Source: Microbacterium sp.
GTDB taxonomy: Bacteria > Actinomycetota > Actinomycetes > Actinomycetales > Microbacteriaceae
DNA: 10,786 nucleotides
Reading direction: 5' to 3'
Assembly (NCBI GenBank): GCA_031286555.1
Contig: JAITUD010000036.1
Coordinates: 1-10,786 of the forward strand
Part shown: in pieces, positions 1 through 7,011 of the stretch
How the letters are laid out: every line of letters starts with the position of its first letter
How positions within the stretch are numbered: the first letter of the stretch is position 1
The notes under the pieces: model-generated
Databases searched by the model: none
What the model was told of the DNA's origin: nothing
The model's input: the letters and a program-made list of their open reading frames with translations, nothing else
Made by a program: the position numbers and the translations under genes

Positions 1-1463
1 GTCGATCCGGGATCGAACGTGTAGACGGCGGGGAACAGCCAGCCCTCCAGACTCGTCGCCTTCACACCGTAGTCCGCCGGGTTCTTGACCGCAGCCTGGA
101 GATCGGCCAGCGGCATTCCCAGAGACTCGGCGACGGTGGGCAGGAAGTTCTTGATCTGACCGCCCTCGGGAACCGATGCGGTGTTCTCCATGCGGTTGGC
201 GTCGTCCTGGAGCGCCTTGAGCGCGGCTTCCGCCGTCATCTTCTTCTGCAGCTTGTAGACACCCGGGTAGAAGGTGGGCGAGACGCCCTTCTTGACGAGC
301 ATGTCGTAGAACACCGACGGCGTCTTGGTCACCCCGGCCGCGTTGAGCGCGGTCGAGATCGGCTGCCCGGTGTCGCCGTCCTTGATCGTCACGAACGCCT
401 CGCCGGACGCCTGTCCCGGCTCGTAGTCCTTCGTCGGCCCCCAGCCCATGACCTCGTTGATCTTGTCGCTGTACGTGTTGTAGACCCAGGCGCCGGCGCC
501 GGCGATGCCGCCGAGGATCGCGAGCAGCACGATCAGCGAGATCAGGCAGCCCTTGCCGCGCTTCTTCTTCTTGGGCTCGTGGTGAGCCTCCGGCGCGAAG
601 AGCGAGTCGAACTCGTGCGGACCGTCGGAGCCGCCTCCGCCGAAGACGTCGGTCTCCGCGTCGGGCGCGGCGGCTGCCGGCGTCGGCGCCTGCTCGGTCG
701 GCTCCTGCGACGCGGGCCGCCGCGCGGGCTCGGGCTGGAAGGCCGCGGCCTGCGGGTTCGGCTGCTGAGCCGGCTCCGGCGCGGATGCCGTGGCGCGCGA
801 TGCCTCGTCTGCGGCCTGGTAAGCGGGGACGGTCATGATCGGGAACGATGCCGTCTGCTGCTCCGCGATGGCCTGCGAGCCCGTCACCGTGATCGAGAAC
901 GGACCAGTGATCGACGGTGCCTCGGGGCCACGCCGCGCCGGCTCCGCGGCCGACAGCGGCACGACGGGCTGCGGCTGCTCGACGGCGGCCGGGCGAGACT
1001 GCGCGGCTCCCTCGGGCTGCACAGGGGCCACCGGCTGCTGCGCCGGGACCTGCTGCGGGGCCGAGGCCTGCGGCTGCTGCATCTGCTGTGCCGCCGCCTG
1101 CGCCGCCGCCTGCTGCTGGGCGGCGAGCTGCGCCGCGGCCGCCTGCTGCGCCGCGCGCTGCTGGGCGGCGAACTGCTCCGCGGCGGCCTGCTGCTGGGCG
1201 GCGAAGTGCGCCGCAGCGGCCTGCTGCTGCGCCAGGAACTGCTGCTGCGCAGCCTGTTGCGCGGCGGCCTCCTGCGCCGCCTGCTCAGAGACGACCGGGA
1301 TCGCCCCCGATGCCTCGCGCGCACGACGTGCGGCCCGTCGGGAACCGGCGGGTGGTGGTGTGTGATCGGGCTGCGGCAACTGCGAACCGGCGGTCGGCAG
1401 ATTGTCGAAGAGATCGTTGAGCCTCGGGGGGTGGCTCTCGTTCTGCCTGCCAGGGTCGGGCAT
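1..1463 (-). CDS. mltG: Endolytic murein transglycosylase MltG, N-terminal 487 codons (partial, runs off the left edge)
   Basis: MltG is an inner-membrane lytic transglycosylase that cuts nascent peptidoglycan strands and so ends glycan elongation. Visible parts: a cytoplasmic arm of about 300 residues, then a lysine-rich stretch (KKKKRGKG), a membrane segment at about residues 306-329 (starts CLISLIVLLAIL), then the extracytoplasmic YceG/LysM-like region (TIKDGDTGQPISTALNAAGV, FYPGVYKL). The window ends just past LEGWLFPAVYTF; its glutamate, residue 473, aligns with the catalytic Glu of the family's EGW/Y-x-x-P motif. The arm contains an Ala/Gln-rich tract at about residues 61-132 and then Pro-rich sequence, so it is probably disordered. 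The ATG lies 2 bases after the ruvX stop, and a GAGGAG ribosome site (1475-1480) sits inside the end of ruvX, indicating co-translation as the distal gene of the alaS operon. The C-terminal part of the catalytic domain is outside the window. Identification is firm from the motif, topology and neighbours. Confidence 0.93.
   Translation of the reverse strand, partial: MPDPGRQNESHPPRLNDLFDNLPTAGSQLPQPDHTPPPAGSRRAARRAREASGAIPVVSEQAAQEAAAQQAAQQQFLAQQQAAAAHFAAQQQAAAEQFAAQQRAAQQAAAAQLAAQQQAAAQAAAQQMQQPQASAPQQVPAQQPVAPVQPEGAAQSRPAAVEQPQPVVPLSAAEPARRGPEAPSITGPFSITVTGSQAIAEQQTASFPIMTVPAYQAADEASRATASAPEPAQQPNPQAAAFQPEPARRPASQEPTEQAPTPAAAAPDAETDVFGGGGSDGPHEFDSLFAPEAHHEPKKKKRGKGCLISLIVLLAILGGIAGAGAWVYNTYSDKINEVMGWGPTKDYEPGQASGEAFVTIKDGDTGQPISTALNAAGVTKTPSVFYDMLVKKGVSPTFYPGVYKLQKKMTAEAALKALQDDANRMENTASVPEGGQIKNFLPTVAESLGMPLADLQAAVKNPADYGVKATSLEGWLFPAVYTFDPGS
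1068..1283 (-). repeat. Ala/Gln-rich low-complexity repeat inside mltG (11-residue period)
   Basis: Residues 61-132 of MltG are almost only Ala and Gln, broken by an aromatic or leucine at regular places: F76, F87 and F98 are 11 residues apart, and L113 follows after 15. At DNA level this is a diverged 33-base repeat (about 1173-1238 holds two units) made of GCC/GCG and CAG codons. An 11-residue period suits a helical or hendecad coiled-coil structure; that is inference. The tract lies in the cytoplasmic arm, well before the membrane segment, and is not part of the enzyme domain. Confidence 0.75.
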
Positions 1464-1465
1464 GG

Positions 1466-1939
1466 TCAGGATTGCTCCTCGGGTGGTTCGATGATCGCAC
1501 CGGCGGGGGTACCGGTGCTCTTCTCGGTGTCGATCGCATGCTGCAGCAGCACTACTGCGGCGACCTGATCCACAATGCTACGAGACTTCTTCTGGGATCT
1601 TCCAGAAGAACGCAGCGCGGAGTGCGCGGAGACCGTGCTGAGCCGCTCGTCGACCATGCGCACGGGCAGCCCGGTGCGCTCCCCCAGCGCGGCCGCGAAC
1701 TCCCTGGCATCCGTCGTGGAGAGCGTCTCCTCGCCGCGCATGTTCACCGGCAGGCCGACGACCAGCTCGATCGGCTCCCATTCCGCACACAGCTCGGCGA
1801 TCCGCTCGACCGAGGCATCGGAGCGCGGGACGGTCTCGACAGGCACCGCCAGCATCCCGTCGGGATCGCAGCGCGCCACGCCGACGCGAGCCTTCCCGAC
1901 GTCGACGCCGAGACGGATGCCGCGCCGGAAGCCGCTCAC
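1466..1939 (-). CDS. ruvX: Putative pre-16S rRNA nuclease / Holliday junction resolvase-like YqgF
   Basis: A 157-residue RNase H-fold protein of the YqgF/RuvX family. Family members process the 5' end of 16S rRNA; the Holliday-junction name comes from the fold. The diagnostic motifs are in order: LGVDVGKARVGVA near the N-terminus with the first acidic residue, VVGLPVNMRGEE in the middle, VDERLST, and IVDQVAAVVLLQHAID with the last catalytic Asp. Length is usual for the family. The start is GTG, overlapping the alaS stop by four bases (GTGA, 1936-1939), which indicates translational coupling; a GGAG lies 11 bases upstream within alaS. It is followed by mltG after 2 bases. The alaS-ruvX-mltG order is common in Gram-positive bacteria and supports the call. 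Confidence 0.96.
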   Translation of the reverse strand: MSGFRRGIRLGVDVGKARVGVARCDPDGMLAVPVETVPRSDASVERIAELCAEWEPIELVVGLPVNMRGEETLSTTDAREFAAALGERTGLPVRMVDERLSTVSAHSALRSSGRSQKKSRSIVDQVAAVVLLQHAIDTEKSTGTPAGAIIEPPEEQS

Positions 1940-4596
1940 GCGCGCTTCAGCTCCGTGACGACCGCCTCCAGTGCAGCGTCGAGAGCCGAGGCGTCCGTGC
2001 CGCCGCCCTGCGCCACGTCGTCCTTACCGCCTCCGCCGCCGCCCAGCACACCGGCCGCGACGCGGACGAGAGCACCGGCCTTGGCGCCTGCGGCGCGTGC
2101 GGCGTCGTTGGTGGCGATCACGACGATCGGACGGCCGTTCGCGATGCCGCCGAGGGCGACGACGGCGGCATCCGATCCGAGACGCTCGCGCACGCTCAGG
2201 GCGAGGGTGCGCACGTCGTCGGCGGAGCCGACCTCGCCCAGCGACGCGGCCACGAGGTGGTGCGCGCCGGCGGGAGCGGCCGACTCGGCCAGCGCGGGCA
2301 CACGACCCTCCCGTTCCTTGGCCTCGAACTGCGCGATGCGCTTCTCGGCAGCCTTGAGGTTCGCCTGCAGCTCCTCGATGCGCGTGGGCAGCTGGTCGCG
2401 CGGCGCCTTAAGCGCGGCGGACAGCTGCGACACCACGGTGCGCTCGGCGGCGAGCTCACGGAAGGCGTCCTGACCGACCAGGGCCTCGATACGACGGTTG
2501 GACGCGCCGACCGACGACTCGCCGACCACGCTCACGAGGCCGATCTCGGCGCTGGACGACACGTGCGTGCCGGCGCAGAGCTCACGCGACCAGGGGCCGC
2601 CGATGTCGACCATCCGCACGACCGAGCCGTACTTCTCGCCGAACAGCGCCATGGCGCCGGCTTCCTTCGCCTCGTCGAGCGAGACGATGCGGGTGGTCAC
2701 CTCGAGCGCGTCGTTCACGGCGCGGTTGGTGATCTCCTCGATCTCGGACCGCGTCTCGAGCGACAGCGGCTGCGACCAGGCGAAGTCGAAGCGCATGTAA
2801 CCGGCACGGTTCAGCGAACCGGCCTGCGTGGCGGTCTTGCCCAGGGTGTCACGGAGCGCGGCGTGCACGAGGTGCGTCGCGGAGTGCGCCTGGCGGGCGG
2901 CGCGACGGTTCGCGGCATCCACCAAGGAGCGTGCGCGGTCGTCGACGGCGACGACGCCGGAGTCGACCTGCACGGTGTGGCTGATCAGGCCGGGCACCGG
3001 CTTCTGCACGTCGAGGACGTCCAGTTCGAAACCGGGGCCGACGATCAGGCCCTTGTCGGCGACCTGACCGCCCGACTCGGCGTAGAGGGCGGTCTCGGCG
3101 AGGATCACCTCGGCGACCTGGCCCTCGGATGCCGAGGGCACCGGGACGCCGTCGACGATGATGCCGAGCACGCGGGACTCGGTCTCCAGGTCGGTGTAGC
3201 CGGCGAACACCGTCTCGCCGGCGGCACGGAACTCGCGGTACACCGAGACGTCGGCCAGCTGTCGCTTGCGGTTGCGTGCGTCGGCCTTGGCGCGCTCGCG
3301 CTGGCCCTGCATGAGCTCGTCGAACGCGGGGCGGTCGACGTCCAGTCCGGCCTCCTCCGCGACCTCGAGGGTGAGGTCGATCGGGAACCCGTAGGTGTCG
3401 TGCAGGAGGAACGCCTCAGAGCCGCTCAGGGTCGAGCCGCCGGCCTTCTTCGTGTCGCTCAGGGCGAGGTCGAGGATGGTGGAGCCGGCGGCGAGCGTGC
3501 GCCGGAAGGTCTCCTCCTCGGCGAAGGCCGCGGAGGAGAGCACCGACCAGTCGGTCTCGAGAATCGGGTAGGCCGACTTCATGGCGTCCTTCGACACCTC
3601 GAACAGCTCGGGGAAGCTCGGCGCGTCGACACCCAGCAGTCGCATCGCGCGCACGGTGCGGCGCATCAGGCGGCGCAGGATGTAGCCGCGGCCCTCGTTC
3701 GACGGACGCACACCGTCCGAGAGCAGCATCAGGGACGAGCGCACGTGATCCGCGATGACGCGGAAGCGCACGTCGTCCTCGTGCACGGCGCCGTAGGTGC
3801 GGCCCGACAGCTCCACCGCGCGATCGAGCACAGGACGCACCTGATCGGTCTCGTACATGTTCTCGACGCCCTGCTTGAGGAACGCCACGCGCTCCAGGCC
3901 CATGCCGGTGTCGATGTTCTTCTGCGGCAGTTCGCCGACGATGTCGAACTCGGTCTTGCTGCGGATGTTCTCGATGAAGTCCTGCATGAACACGAGGTTC
4001 CAGATCTCCAGGAAGCGCGAGTCGTCCGCCGCCGGGCCGCCGTCCTTGCCGTAGGCCGGACCGCGGTCGAAGAAGATCTCCGAGTCGGGGCCGCCGGGAC
4101 CGGGCTGGCCGGTGTTCCAGTAGTTGTCCGCGCGACCGAGGCGCTGGATGCGCTCCGGCTTCAGGCCGATGATGTCGCGCCAGATCGACTCCGCCTCGTC
4201 ATCGGTCTCGTAGACCGTGACCCAGAGGTCCTTCTCGTCGAACCCGAGCCCGCCATCCGCCTCGGACGAGGTCAGCAGCTCCCAGGCGTACCGGATGGCG
4301 CCTTCCTTGAAGTAGTCGCCGAACGACCAGTTGCCGAGCATCTGGAAGAAGGTGCCGTGCCGTGCCGTGCGGCCGACCTCTTCGATGTCGTTGGTGCGGA
4401 TACACTTCTGCAGATCGGCGATGCGAGGATGCGGCGCGGGGACGACTCCCGTGAGGTACGGGATCATCGGCACCATGCCGGCGACCGTGAACAGCAGCGA
4501 GGGGTCCTCGCTGACCAGCGATGCCGAGGGAACGATGAGGTGGTCGTTCTTCTCGAAGTAGTTCAGGTAGCGCTGCGCGATCTCCGCAGTTTTCAT
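1936..4596 (-). CDS. alaS: Alanine--tRNA ligase
   Basis: AlaRS charges tRNA-Ala and deacylates mischarged Ser- or Gly-tRNA-Ala in the cytoplasm. The 886-residue product is full length (the E. coli enzyme is 876). The class II catalytic core is at the N-terminus, with RHGTFFQMLGNWSFGDYFK at about residues 79-97 (motif 2 region). The editing domain carries the metal-binding pair HSATH (H571, H575) and CAGTH (C674, H678), close to E. coli numbering, so editing should be intact. A coiled-coil stretch (about 750-785) leads into the C-Ala domain with its glycine-rich GGGGGGKDDVAQGGG motif at about 852-866. The ATG gives the standard AlaRS N-terminus (MKTAEIAQRYLNYF); the only purine-rich site, AAGGA, is about 14 bases upstream, rather far. 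The stop overlaps the ruvX start. No T-box is visible upstream. Confidence 0.99.
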   Translation of the reverse strand: MKTAEIAQRYLNYFEKNDHLIVPSASLVSEDPSLLFTVAGMVPMIPYLTGVVPAPHPRIADLQKCIRTNDIEEVGRTARHGTFFQMLGNWSFGDYFKEGAIRYAWELLTSSEADGGLGFDEKDLWVTVYETDDEAESIWRDIIGLKPERIQRLGRADNYWNTGQPGPGGPDSEIFFDRGPAYGKDGGPAADDSRFLEIWNLVFMQDFIENIRSKTEFDIVGELPQKNIDTGMGLERVAFLKQGVENMYETDQVRPVLDRAVELSGRTYGAVHEDDVRFRVIADHVRSSLMLLSDGVRPSNEGRGYILRRLMRRTVRAMRLLGVDAPSFPELFEVSKDAMKSAYPILETDWSVLSSAAFAEEETFRRTLAAGSTILDLALSDTKKAGGSTLSGSEAFLLHDTYGFPIDLTLEVAEEAGLDVDRPAFDELMQGQRERAKADARNRKRQLADVSVYREFRAAGETVFAGYTDLETESRVLGIIVDGVPVPSASEGQVAEVILAETALYAESGGQVADKGLIVGPGFELDVLDVQKPVPGLISHTVQVDSGVVAVDDRARSLVDAANRRAARQAHSATHLVHAALRDTLGKTATQAGSLNRAGYMRFDFAWSQPLSLETRSEIEEITNRAVNDALEVTTRIVSLDEAKEAGAMALFGEKYGSVVRMVDIGGPWSRELCAGTHVSSSAEIGLVSVVGESSVGASNRRIEALVGQDAFRELAAERTVVSQLSAALKAPRDQLPTRIEELQANLKAAEKRIAQFEAKEREGRVPALAESAAPAGAHHLVAASLGEVGSADDVRTLALSVRERLGSDAAVVALGGIANGRPIVVIATNDAARAAGAKAGALVRVAAGVLGGGGGGKDDVAQGGGTDASALDAALEAVVTELKRA

Positions 4597-4628
4597 GGGG
4601 GTGTTCGGTGTCCTTGCGTGGGAACGAC

Positions 4629-4647
4629 GCGCGCCCGTCAGGCGCGC
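4629..4647 (-). promoter_or_regulatory. GC-only hairpin between the 63-aa gene and alaS
   Basis: A perfect 7-bp stem GCGCGCC/GGCGCGC with a 5-base loop lies in the 64-base gap before alaS. No T-run follows it on the minus strand, so it is not a classical terminator. It could be an mRNA processing or stabilising element, or chance in a GC-rich gap. It is about 32 bases upstream of the alaS ATG. Confidence 0.35.
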
Positions 4648-4660
4648 AGGAAGGGTCGGG

Positions 4661-4852
4661 TCAGGCGTCTGCGCCGGGCTCGGTGAGCCGGGCCGCCTCG
4701 GCGCGGTACGCGTCGCCGACGATGTTGGTGAACTCGGTGATGCGCGAGTCGAGGTCGGCGAGGACGTCGTGGCCGCGCGGGTCCTTGTTCATGAAGTGCG
4801 CAGCGACGAACCCGCCGATCACGCCGATCAGGAGCCACAGCAGATTCTTCAT
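4661..4852 (-). CDS. Small single-pass membrane protein, function unknown, first gene of the alaS operon
   Basis: A 63-residue protein with one N-terminal membrane segment (about residues 3-19, LLWLLIGVIGGFVAAHF), followed by MNKDPRGHDVL and a short amphipathic helix-like tail (LADLDSRITEFTNIVGDAYRAEAARL) ending TEPGADA. I know no function. Proteins of this shape occur at the same place, between rpsD and alaS, in other Microbacteriaceae as far as I recall, so it appears to be a conserved gene of the neighbourhood. The ATG at 4852 is six bases after a TAGGAT hexamer, suggesting that transcription and translation begin together here. AGGA within that sequence could alternatively act as a ribosome site with 7-base spacing if the transcript starts further upstream. 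alaS follows after 64 bases, so the gene probably leads the alaS-ruvX-mltG transcript. The coding call rests on context, the start signal and a coherent membrane-protein composition. Confidence 0.8.
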   Translation of the reverse strand: MKNLLWLLIGVIGGFVAAHFMNKDPRGHDVLADLDSRITEFTNIVGDAYRAEAARLTEPGADA

Positions 4853-4864
4853 TCCGCCATCCTA
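4850..4864 (-). promoter_or_regulatory. Leaderless -10 element and start for the 63-aa gene / alaS operon
   Basis: On the minus strand TAGGAT (4864-4859) is followed by six bases (GGCGGA) and the ATG. A -10 hexamer at -12 to -7 places +1 on the A of ATG. TANNNT is the actinobacterial -10 consensus. No TTGACA-like -35 is seen; that position falls inside the rpsD terminator hairpin. The hairpin ends two bases before the hexamer. Confidence 0.55.
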
Positions 4865-4866
4865 TG

Positions 4867-4902
4867 ACGAGAGGCGCCGGGGATTCCCCCGACGCCTCTC
4901 GT
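4867..4902 (-). terminator. Strong hairpin terminating rpsD
   Basis: The arms ACGAGAGGCG (4867-4876) and CGCCTCTCGT (4893-4902) pair over 10 bp. After one mismatch (C4877/A4892) five more pairs follow (CGGGG/CCCCG), leaving a 4-base loop, so about 15 bp in all. It begins 15 bases after the rpsD stop. There is no U-tract, as is common for terminators in high-GC actinobacteria. It directly precedes the -10 element of the next operon. Confidence 0.75.
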
Positions 4903-4916
4903 ACGTGTGCTGTGTA

Positions 4917-5546
4917 TCAGCGAGCCGCGTAGTACTCGACGACCAGCTGGACCTCACAGGTCACGGGAACCTCGGCGCGCTTCGGGCGACGCACGAGACG
5001 CGCCTGCAGCTTGTCGAGCTCGACCTCGATGTAGCCCGGAACCGGGGGCAGCACCTCGGCGTGACCGCCGGCTGCTGCGACCTGGAACGGCTCGAGAGCC
5101 TCGGACTTGGCCTTGACGTGGATGAGCTGGCCCGGCTTCACGCGGAACGACGGGCGGTCCACGATCTGGCCGTCGACCAGGATGTGGCGGTGCACGACCA
5201 GCTGACGGGCCTGCGCGGTGGTGCGGGCGAAGCCGGCACGCAGCACGAGGGCGTCGAGACGCATCTCGAGCAGCTCGACCAGGTTCTCACCGGTCAGGCC
5301 GTCCTTGCGGCGAGCCTCGTTGAACGCGATGCGCAGCTGCTTCTCGCGGATGCCGTACTGCTCGCGCAGACGCTGCTTCTCACGCAGACGGACGGCGTAG
5401 TCGCTGTCGGCCTTGCGCTTGGTGCGACCGTGCTCACCCGGAGCGTAGGGACGCTTCTCGAGGTAGCGAGCGGCCTTCGGGGTGAGCGGGATTCCCAGCG
5501 CACGGCTGAGACGGACCTTGCGGCGGTCCTGGGACTTCGTGACCAC
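4917..5546 (-). CDS. rpsD: 30S ribosomal protein S4 (zinc-free type)
   Basis: S4 is a primary 16S rRNA binding protein that starts assembly of the 30S body. The 209-residue product has the S4 N-terminal domain (VRLSRALGIPLTPKAARYLEKRPY, PGEHG) and then the S4 RNA-binding fold (RLDALVLRAGFARTTAQARQLVVHRHILVDGQ, about residues 93-125), ending VQLVVEYYAAR. The N-terminal region has no cysteine; the single Cys is near the C-terminus, so this is the form without the zinc site. The start is GTG, chosen because it gives the standard N-terminus (MVTKSQDRRKVRLSR) and has GGAAGG (5555-5560) eight bases upstream. An ATG in between is out of frame. The gene stands alone rather than in the alpha ribosomal operon and has its own terminator. 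A small hairpin lies in its leader. Confidence 0.98.
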   Translation of the reverse strand: MVTKSQDRRKVRLSRALGIPLTPKAARYLEKRPYAPGEHGRTKRKADSDYAVRLREKQRLREQYGIREKQLRIAFNEARRKDGLTGENLVELLEMRLDALVLRAGFARTTAQARQLVVHRHILVDGQIVDRPSFRVKPGQLIHVKAKSEALEPFQVAAAGGHAEVLPPVPGYIEVELDKLQARLVRRPKRAEVPVTCEVQLVVEYYAAR

Positions 5547-5568
5547 GAAGCATTCCTTCCGATGACGC

Positions 5569-5587
5569 GGCCGTGTCTTTCACGGCC
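5569..5587 (-). promoter_or_regulatory. Hairpin in the rpsD 5' leader
   Basis: A perfect 7-bp stem GGCCGTG/CACGGCC with a 5-base loop (AAAGA on the mRNA strand) ends 22 bases before the rpsD GTG and 8 bases before its ribosome site. S4 is known to repress its own mRNA through a leader structure in other bacteria, so a control role is possible, but this simple stem does not resemble a leader I recognise. Confidence 0.35.
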
Positions 5588-5671
5588 CGCGGACGTATCG
5601 CCTCGATTCCCCCTCACCGGAGCGCACGCCGGGGCGCAGCGGAGAGTGTTGCAGGAGCGGAGGGATGCCCG

Positions 5672-5689
5672 AAAACTCGGTTTCGAGCC
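5672..5689 (-). terminator. Weak terminator candidate after the acyltransferase gene
   Basis: On the minus strand GGCTCG-AAAC-CGAGTT forms a short stem (four Watson-Crick and two G-T pairs) with a run of four T at its 3' side, 11 bases after the acyltransferase stop. The stem is weak. It may equally be chance, leaving the acyltransferase and rpsD on one transcript. Confidence 0.25.
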
Positions 5690-5694
5690 GATCC

Positions 5695-5700
5695 ATGCTA
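5695..5700 (-). promoter_or_regulatory. Possible -10 hexamer for rpsD
   Basis: TAGCAT matches the TANNNT -10 consensus and is the only such hexamer I found on the minus strand in the 154-base gap 5547-5700. It would give a leader of about 140 bases before rpsD. No -35 element is apparent. Otherwise the gap holds only the leader hairpin at 5569-5587 and the weak stem at 5672-5689. Confidence 0.25.
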
Positions 5701-6996
5701 TCAGACGCCGGTGAGCCCTCTGGCCCGTACCCGGTCGGTCGCCGCAGCGGCATCCCTGTGCGCGGGACCGCCCACGGTGAGCCAGGCGATCGCGCCCGCG
5801 AGCAGAAGCACGGCAGCGGCGGTGCCCGGTGAGAGATACCCCTGGGTGAGGACCCATCCCACGCTCAGGACGACGAGCAGCGTCGCGATGACGGCAGCCC
5901 AGGGCGGCATCGCACGGCTCCGCTCCGGCGGCCAGGTGCGCTCCACGCGCGGCACGATCGCGCAGAACACCGCCACGACCGCGGCGATCGCCAGCAGCCA
6001 CGGGATCCGCGTCCACCACCACTGCGGGGAGAGCACCGGCGGGAACGGCAGCCCGAGCGCCATCTGCACACCGACCACCACCGCCATGGCGACGGTGTGC
6101 CAGAGATAGATCACCATGCCGAACATGCCGAGCGCGCCGACCACCATCAGCACTTGACGGCGGCGCATCAGCGCCCGGATCACCGGCTGCAGCAGTGTGA
6201 ACAGGTAGACCTGCGCCAACCCGAGCAGCAGCAGAAGCACGGTGGGCGGGTTGAGGTTGACCAGCATGTCAGGGTCGTAGCCGAGTGCGAACACGGCGAC
6301 GAACATCAGCCCGTACGCCCCGACGGCCAGCAGAGCGAGAAGCCAGCGCGGACGACGGGAGTACCACTGGTCGCGCACGCCGAAGCCGAGCTGCTGCACG
6401 AACAGCCAGACGAACAGCCAGTTCAGGGCGCCCAGTGGCACGTGTGCGAAGCGGTCCAGCAGATCCACCGCGACGGCGGCGCCGGCGAGACCGAAGTAGG
6501 TCGCCCAGGCCGCGCGCCTGTGCAGCCAGGCCATCAGCGGGACGAAGGACGTGCAGATCGCGTACACCGCGATGAACCAGAGCGGCTCGGCCAGCCGGAA
6601 GGCGAACGAGCGCAGGAACTCGGGGTCGGCACCGAAGAGCGTCATCACACCGAGGACGGCGAGCACCCCCAGCATCGCGAAGAGCACCGGACGCGCCAGT
6701 CGCAGCGCCCGGATCCGGATGTACTGCGCCGCGGTCTCCCCCTGGTTGTGCAGTCGACGCCAGGTGGTGATGCCCGCGAAGCCGCCTGCGATGAAGAACG
6801 TCGGCATGATCATGCCGATCCAGGTGATCCAGACCAGCGGGGACCATTCCAGCAGCGCGTTGAACGCGCGGGGCGGGTCGCCTGCGATGCCCATCTGCAG
6901 CGCGTGCAGCACCACGACCAGGGGCAGACAGATCGCCCTGACGAAGTCGATCGACAGGTCGCGGTCGACGGGGATCCGTGGCAGCTGGCGGGTCAC
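5701..6996 (-). CDS. Acyltransferase 3 family integral membrane protein
   Basis: A 431-residue protein with about ten or more membrane segments (for example near residues 18-36, 55-78, 102-121, 137-157, 190-206, 217-238, 251-270, 282-312, 331-348, 366-384 and 391-408). The first segment holds IDFVRAICLPLVVVLHALQ with R20 and H31 separated by exactly ten residues, the R-x10-H motif of the AT3 family (PF01757), which transfers acyl groups to sugars, lipids or peptidoglycan across the membrane. A second membrane-embedded histidine is in VIYLWHTVAMA (H300). The substrate cannot be read from the sequence, and no glycan cluster is nearby. The start is GTG, six bases after TACAGT, with no ribosome site, so probably leaderless; the rarA stop is 15 bases upstream. 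The C-terminal tail (HRDAAAATDRVRARGLTGV) is short and basic. No SGNH domain is fused. Confidence 0.88.
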   Translation of the reverse strand: MTRQLPRIPVDRDLSIDFVRAICLPLVVVLHALQMGIAGDPPRAFNALLEWSPLVWITWIGMIMPTFFIAGGFAGITTWRRLHNQGETAAQYIRIRALRLARPVLFAMLGVLAVLGVMTLFGADPEFLRSFAFRLAEPLWFIAVYAICTSFVPLMAWLHRRAAWATYFGLAGAAVAVDLLDRFAHVPLGALNWLFVWLFVQQLGFGVRDQWYSRRPRWLLALLAVGAYGLMFVAVFALGYDPDMLVNLNPPTVLLLLLGLAQVYLFTLLQPVIRALMRRRQVLMVVGALGMFGMVIYLWHTVAMAVVVGVQMALGLPFPPVLSPQWWWTRIPWLLAIAAVVAVFCAIVPRVERTWPPERSRAMPPWAAVIATLLVVLSVGWVLTQGYLSPGTAAAVLLLAGAIAWLTVGGPAHRDAAAATDRVRARGLTGV

Positions 6997-7008
6997 GGAA
7001 CCACTGTA
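6994..7008 (-). promoter_or_regulatory. Leaderless -10 element for the acyltransferase gene
   Basis: TACAGT (7008-7003, minus strand) is followed by GGTTCC and the GTG start. The spacing puts +1 on the first base of the start codon, and no purine-rich ribosome site exists. The hexamer lies in the 15 bases between the rarA stop and this gene, so the acyltransferase can be transcribed separately from rarA. Confidence 0.55.
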
Positions 7009-7011
7009 GGG

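Noticed and set aside
1068..1283. Possible CRISPR or minisatellite array
   Set aside because: The repeats have no unique spacers, are diverged, and stay in the mltG reading frame, so they are a protein repeat.
835..1365. Cysteine- and alanine-rich frame (CCAAACAAACC-like) on the plus strand
   Set aside because: It is the antisense shadow of the CAG/GCC codon repeat in mltG; the cysteines come from TGC, the complement phase of Ala/Gln codons.
917..1420. Pro/Ala/Arg-rich 167-codon frame opposite mltG
   Set aside because: Another shadow of the same low-complexity tract, with no ribosome site and no family resemblance.
4597..4660. T-box or other riboswitch controlling alaS
   Set aside because: The gap is only 64 bases and lacks a T-box sequence; the single GC-only stem is not enough for a known riboswitch.
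2257..4686. 809-codon open frame on the plus strand
   Set aside because: It lies antisense to alaS, whose motifs and length are unambiguous. Long antisense frames are expected in GC-rich genes, and its product shows no recognisable domain.
4849..4860. Three-codon mini-frame ATG GCG GAA TGA overlapping the start of the 63-aa gene
   Set aside because: Its ATG overlaps the proposed -10 element and would lie upstream of the transcript start, so it is probably coincidence.
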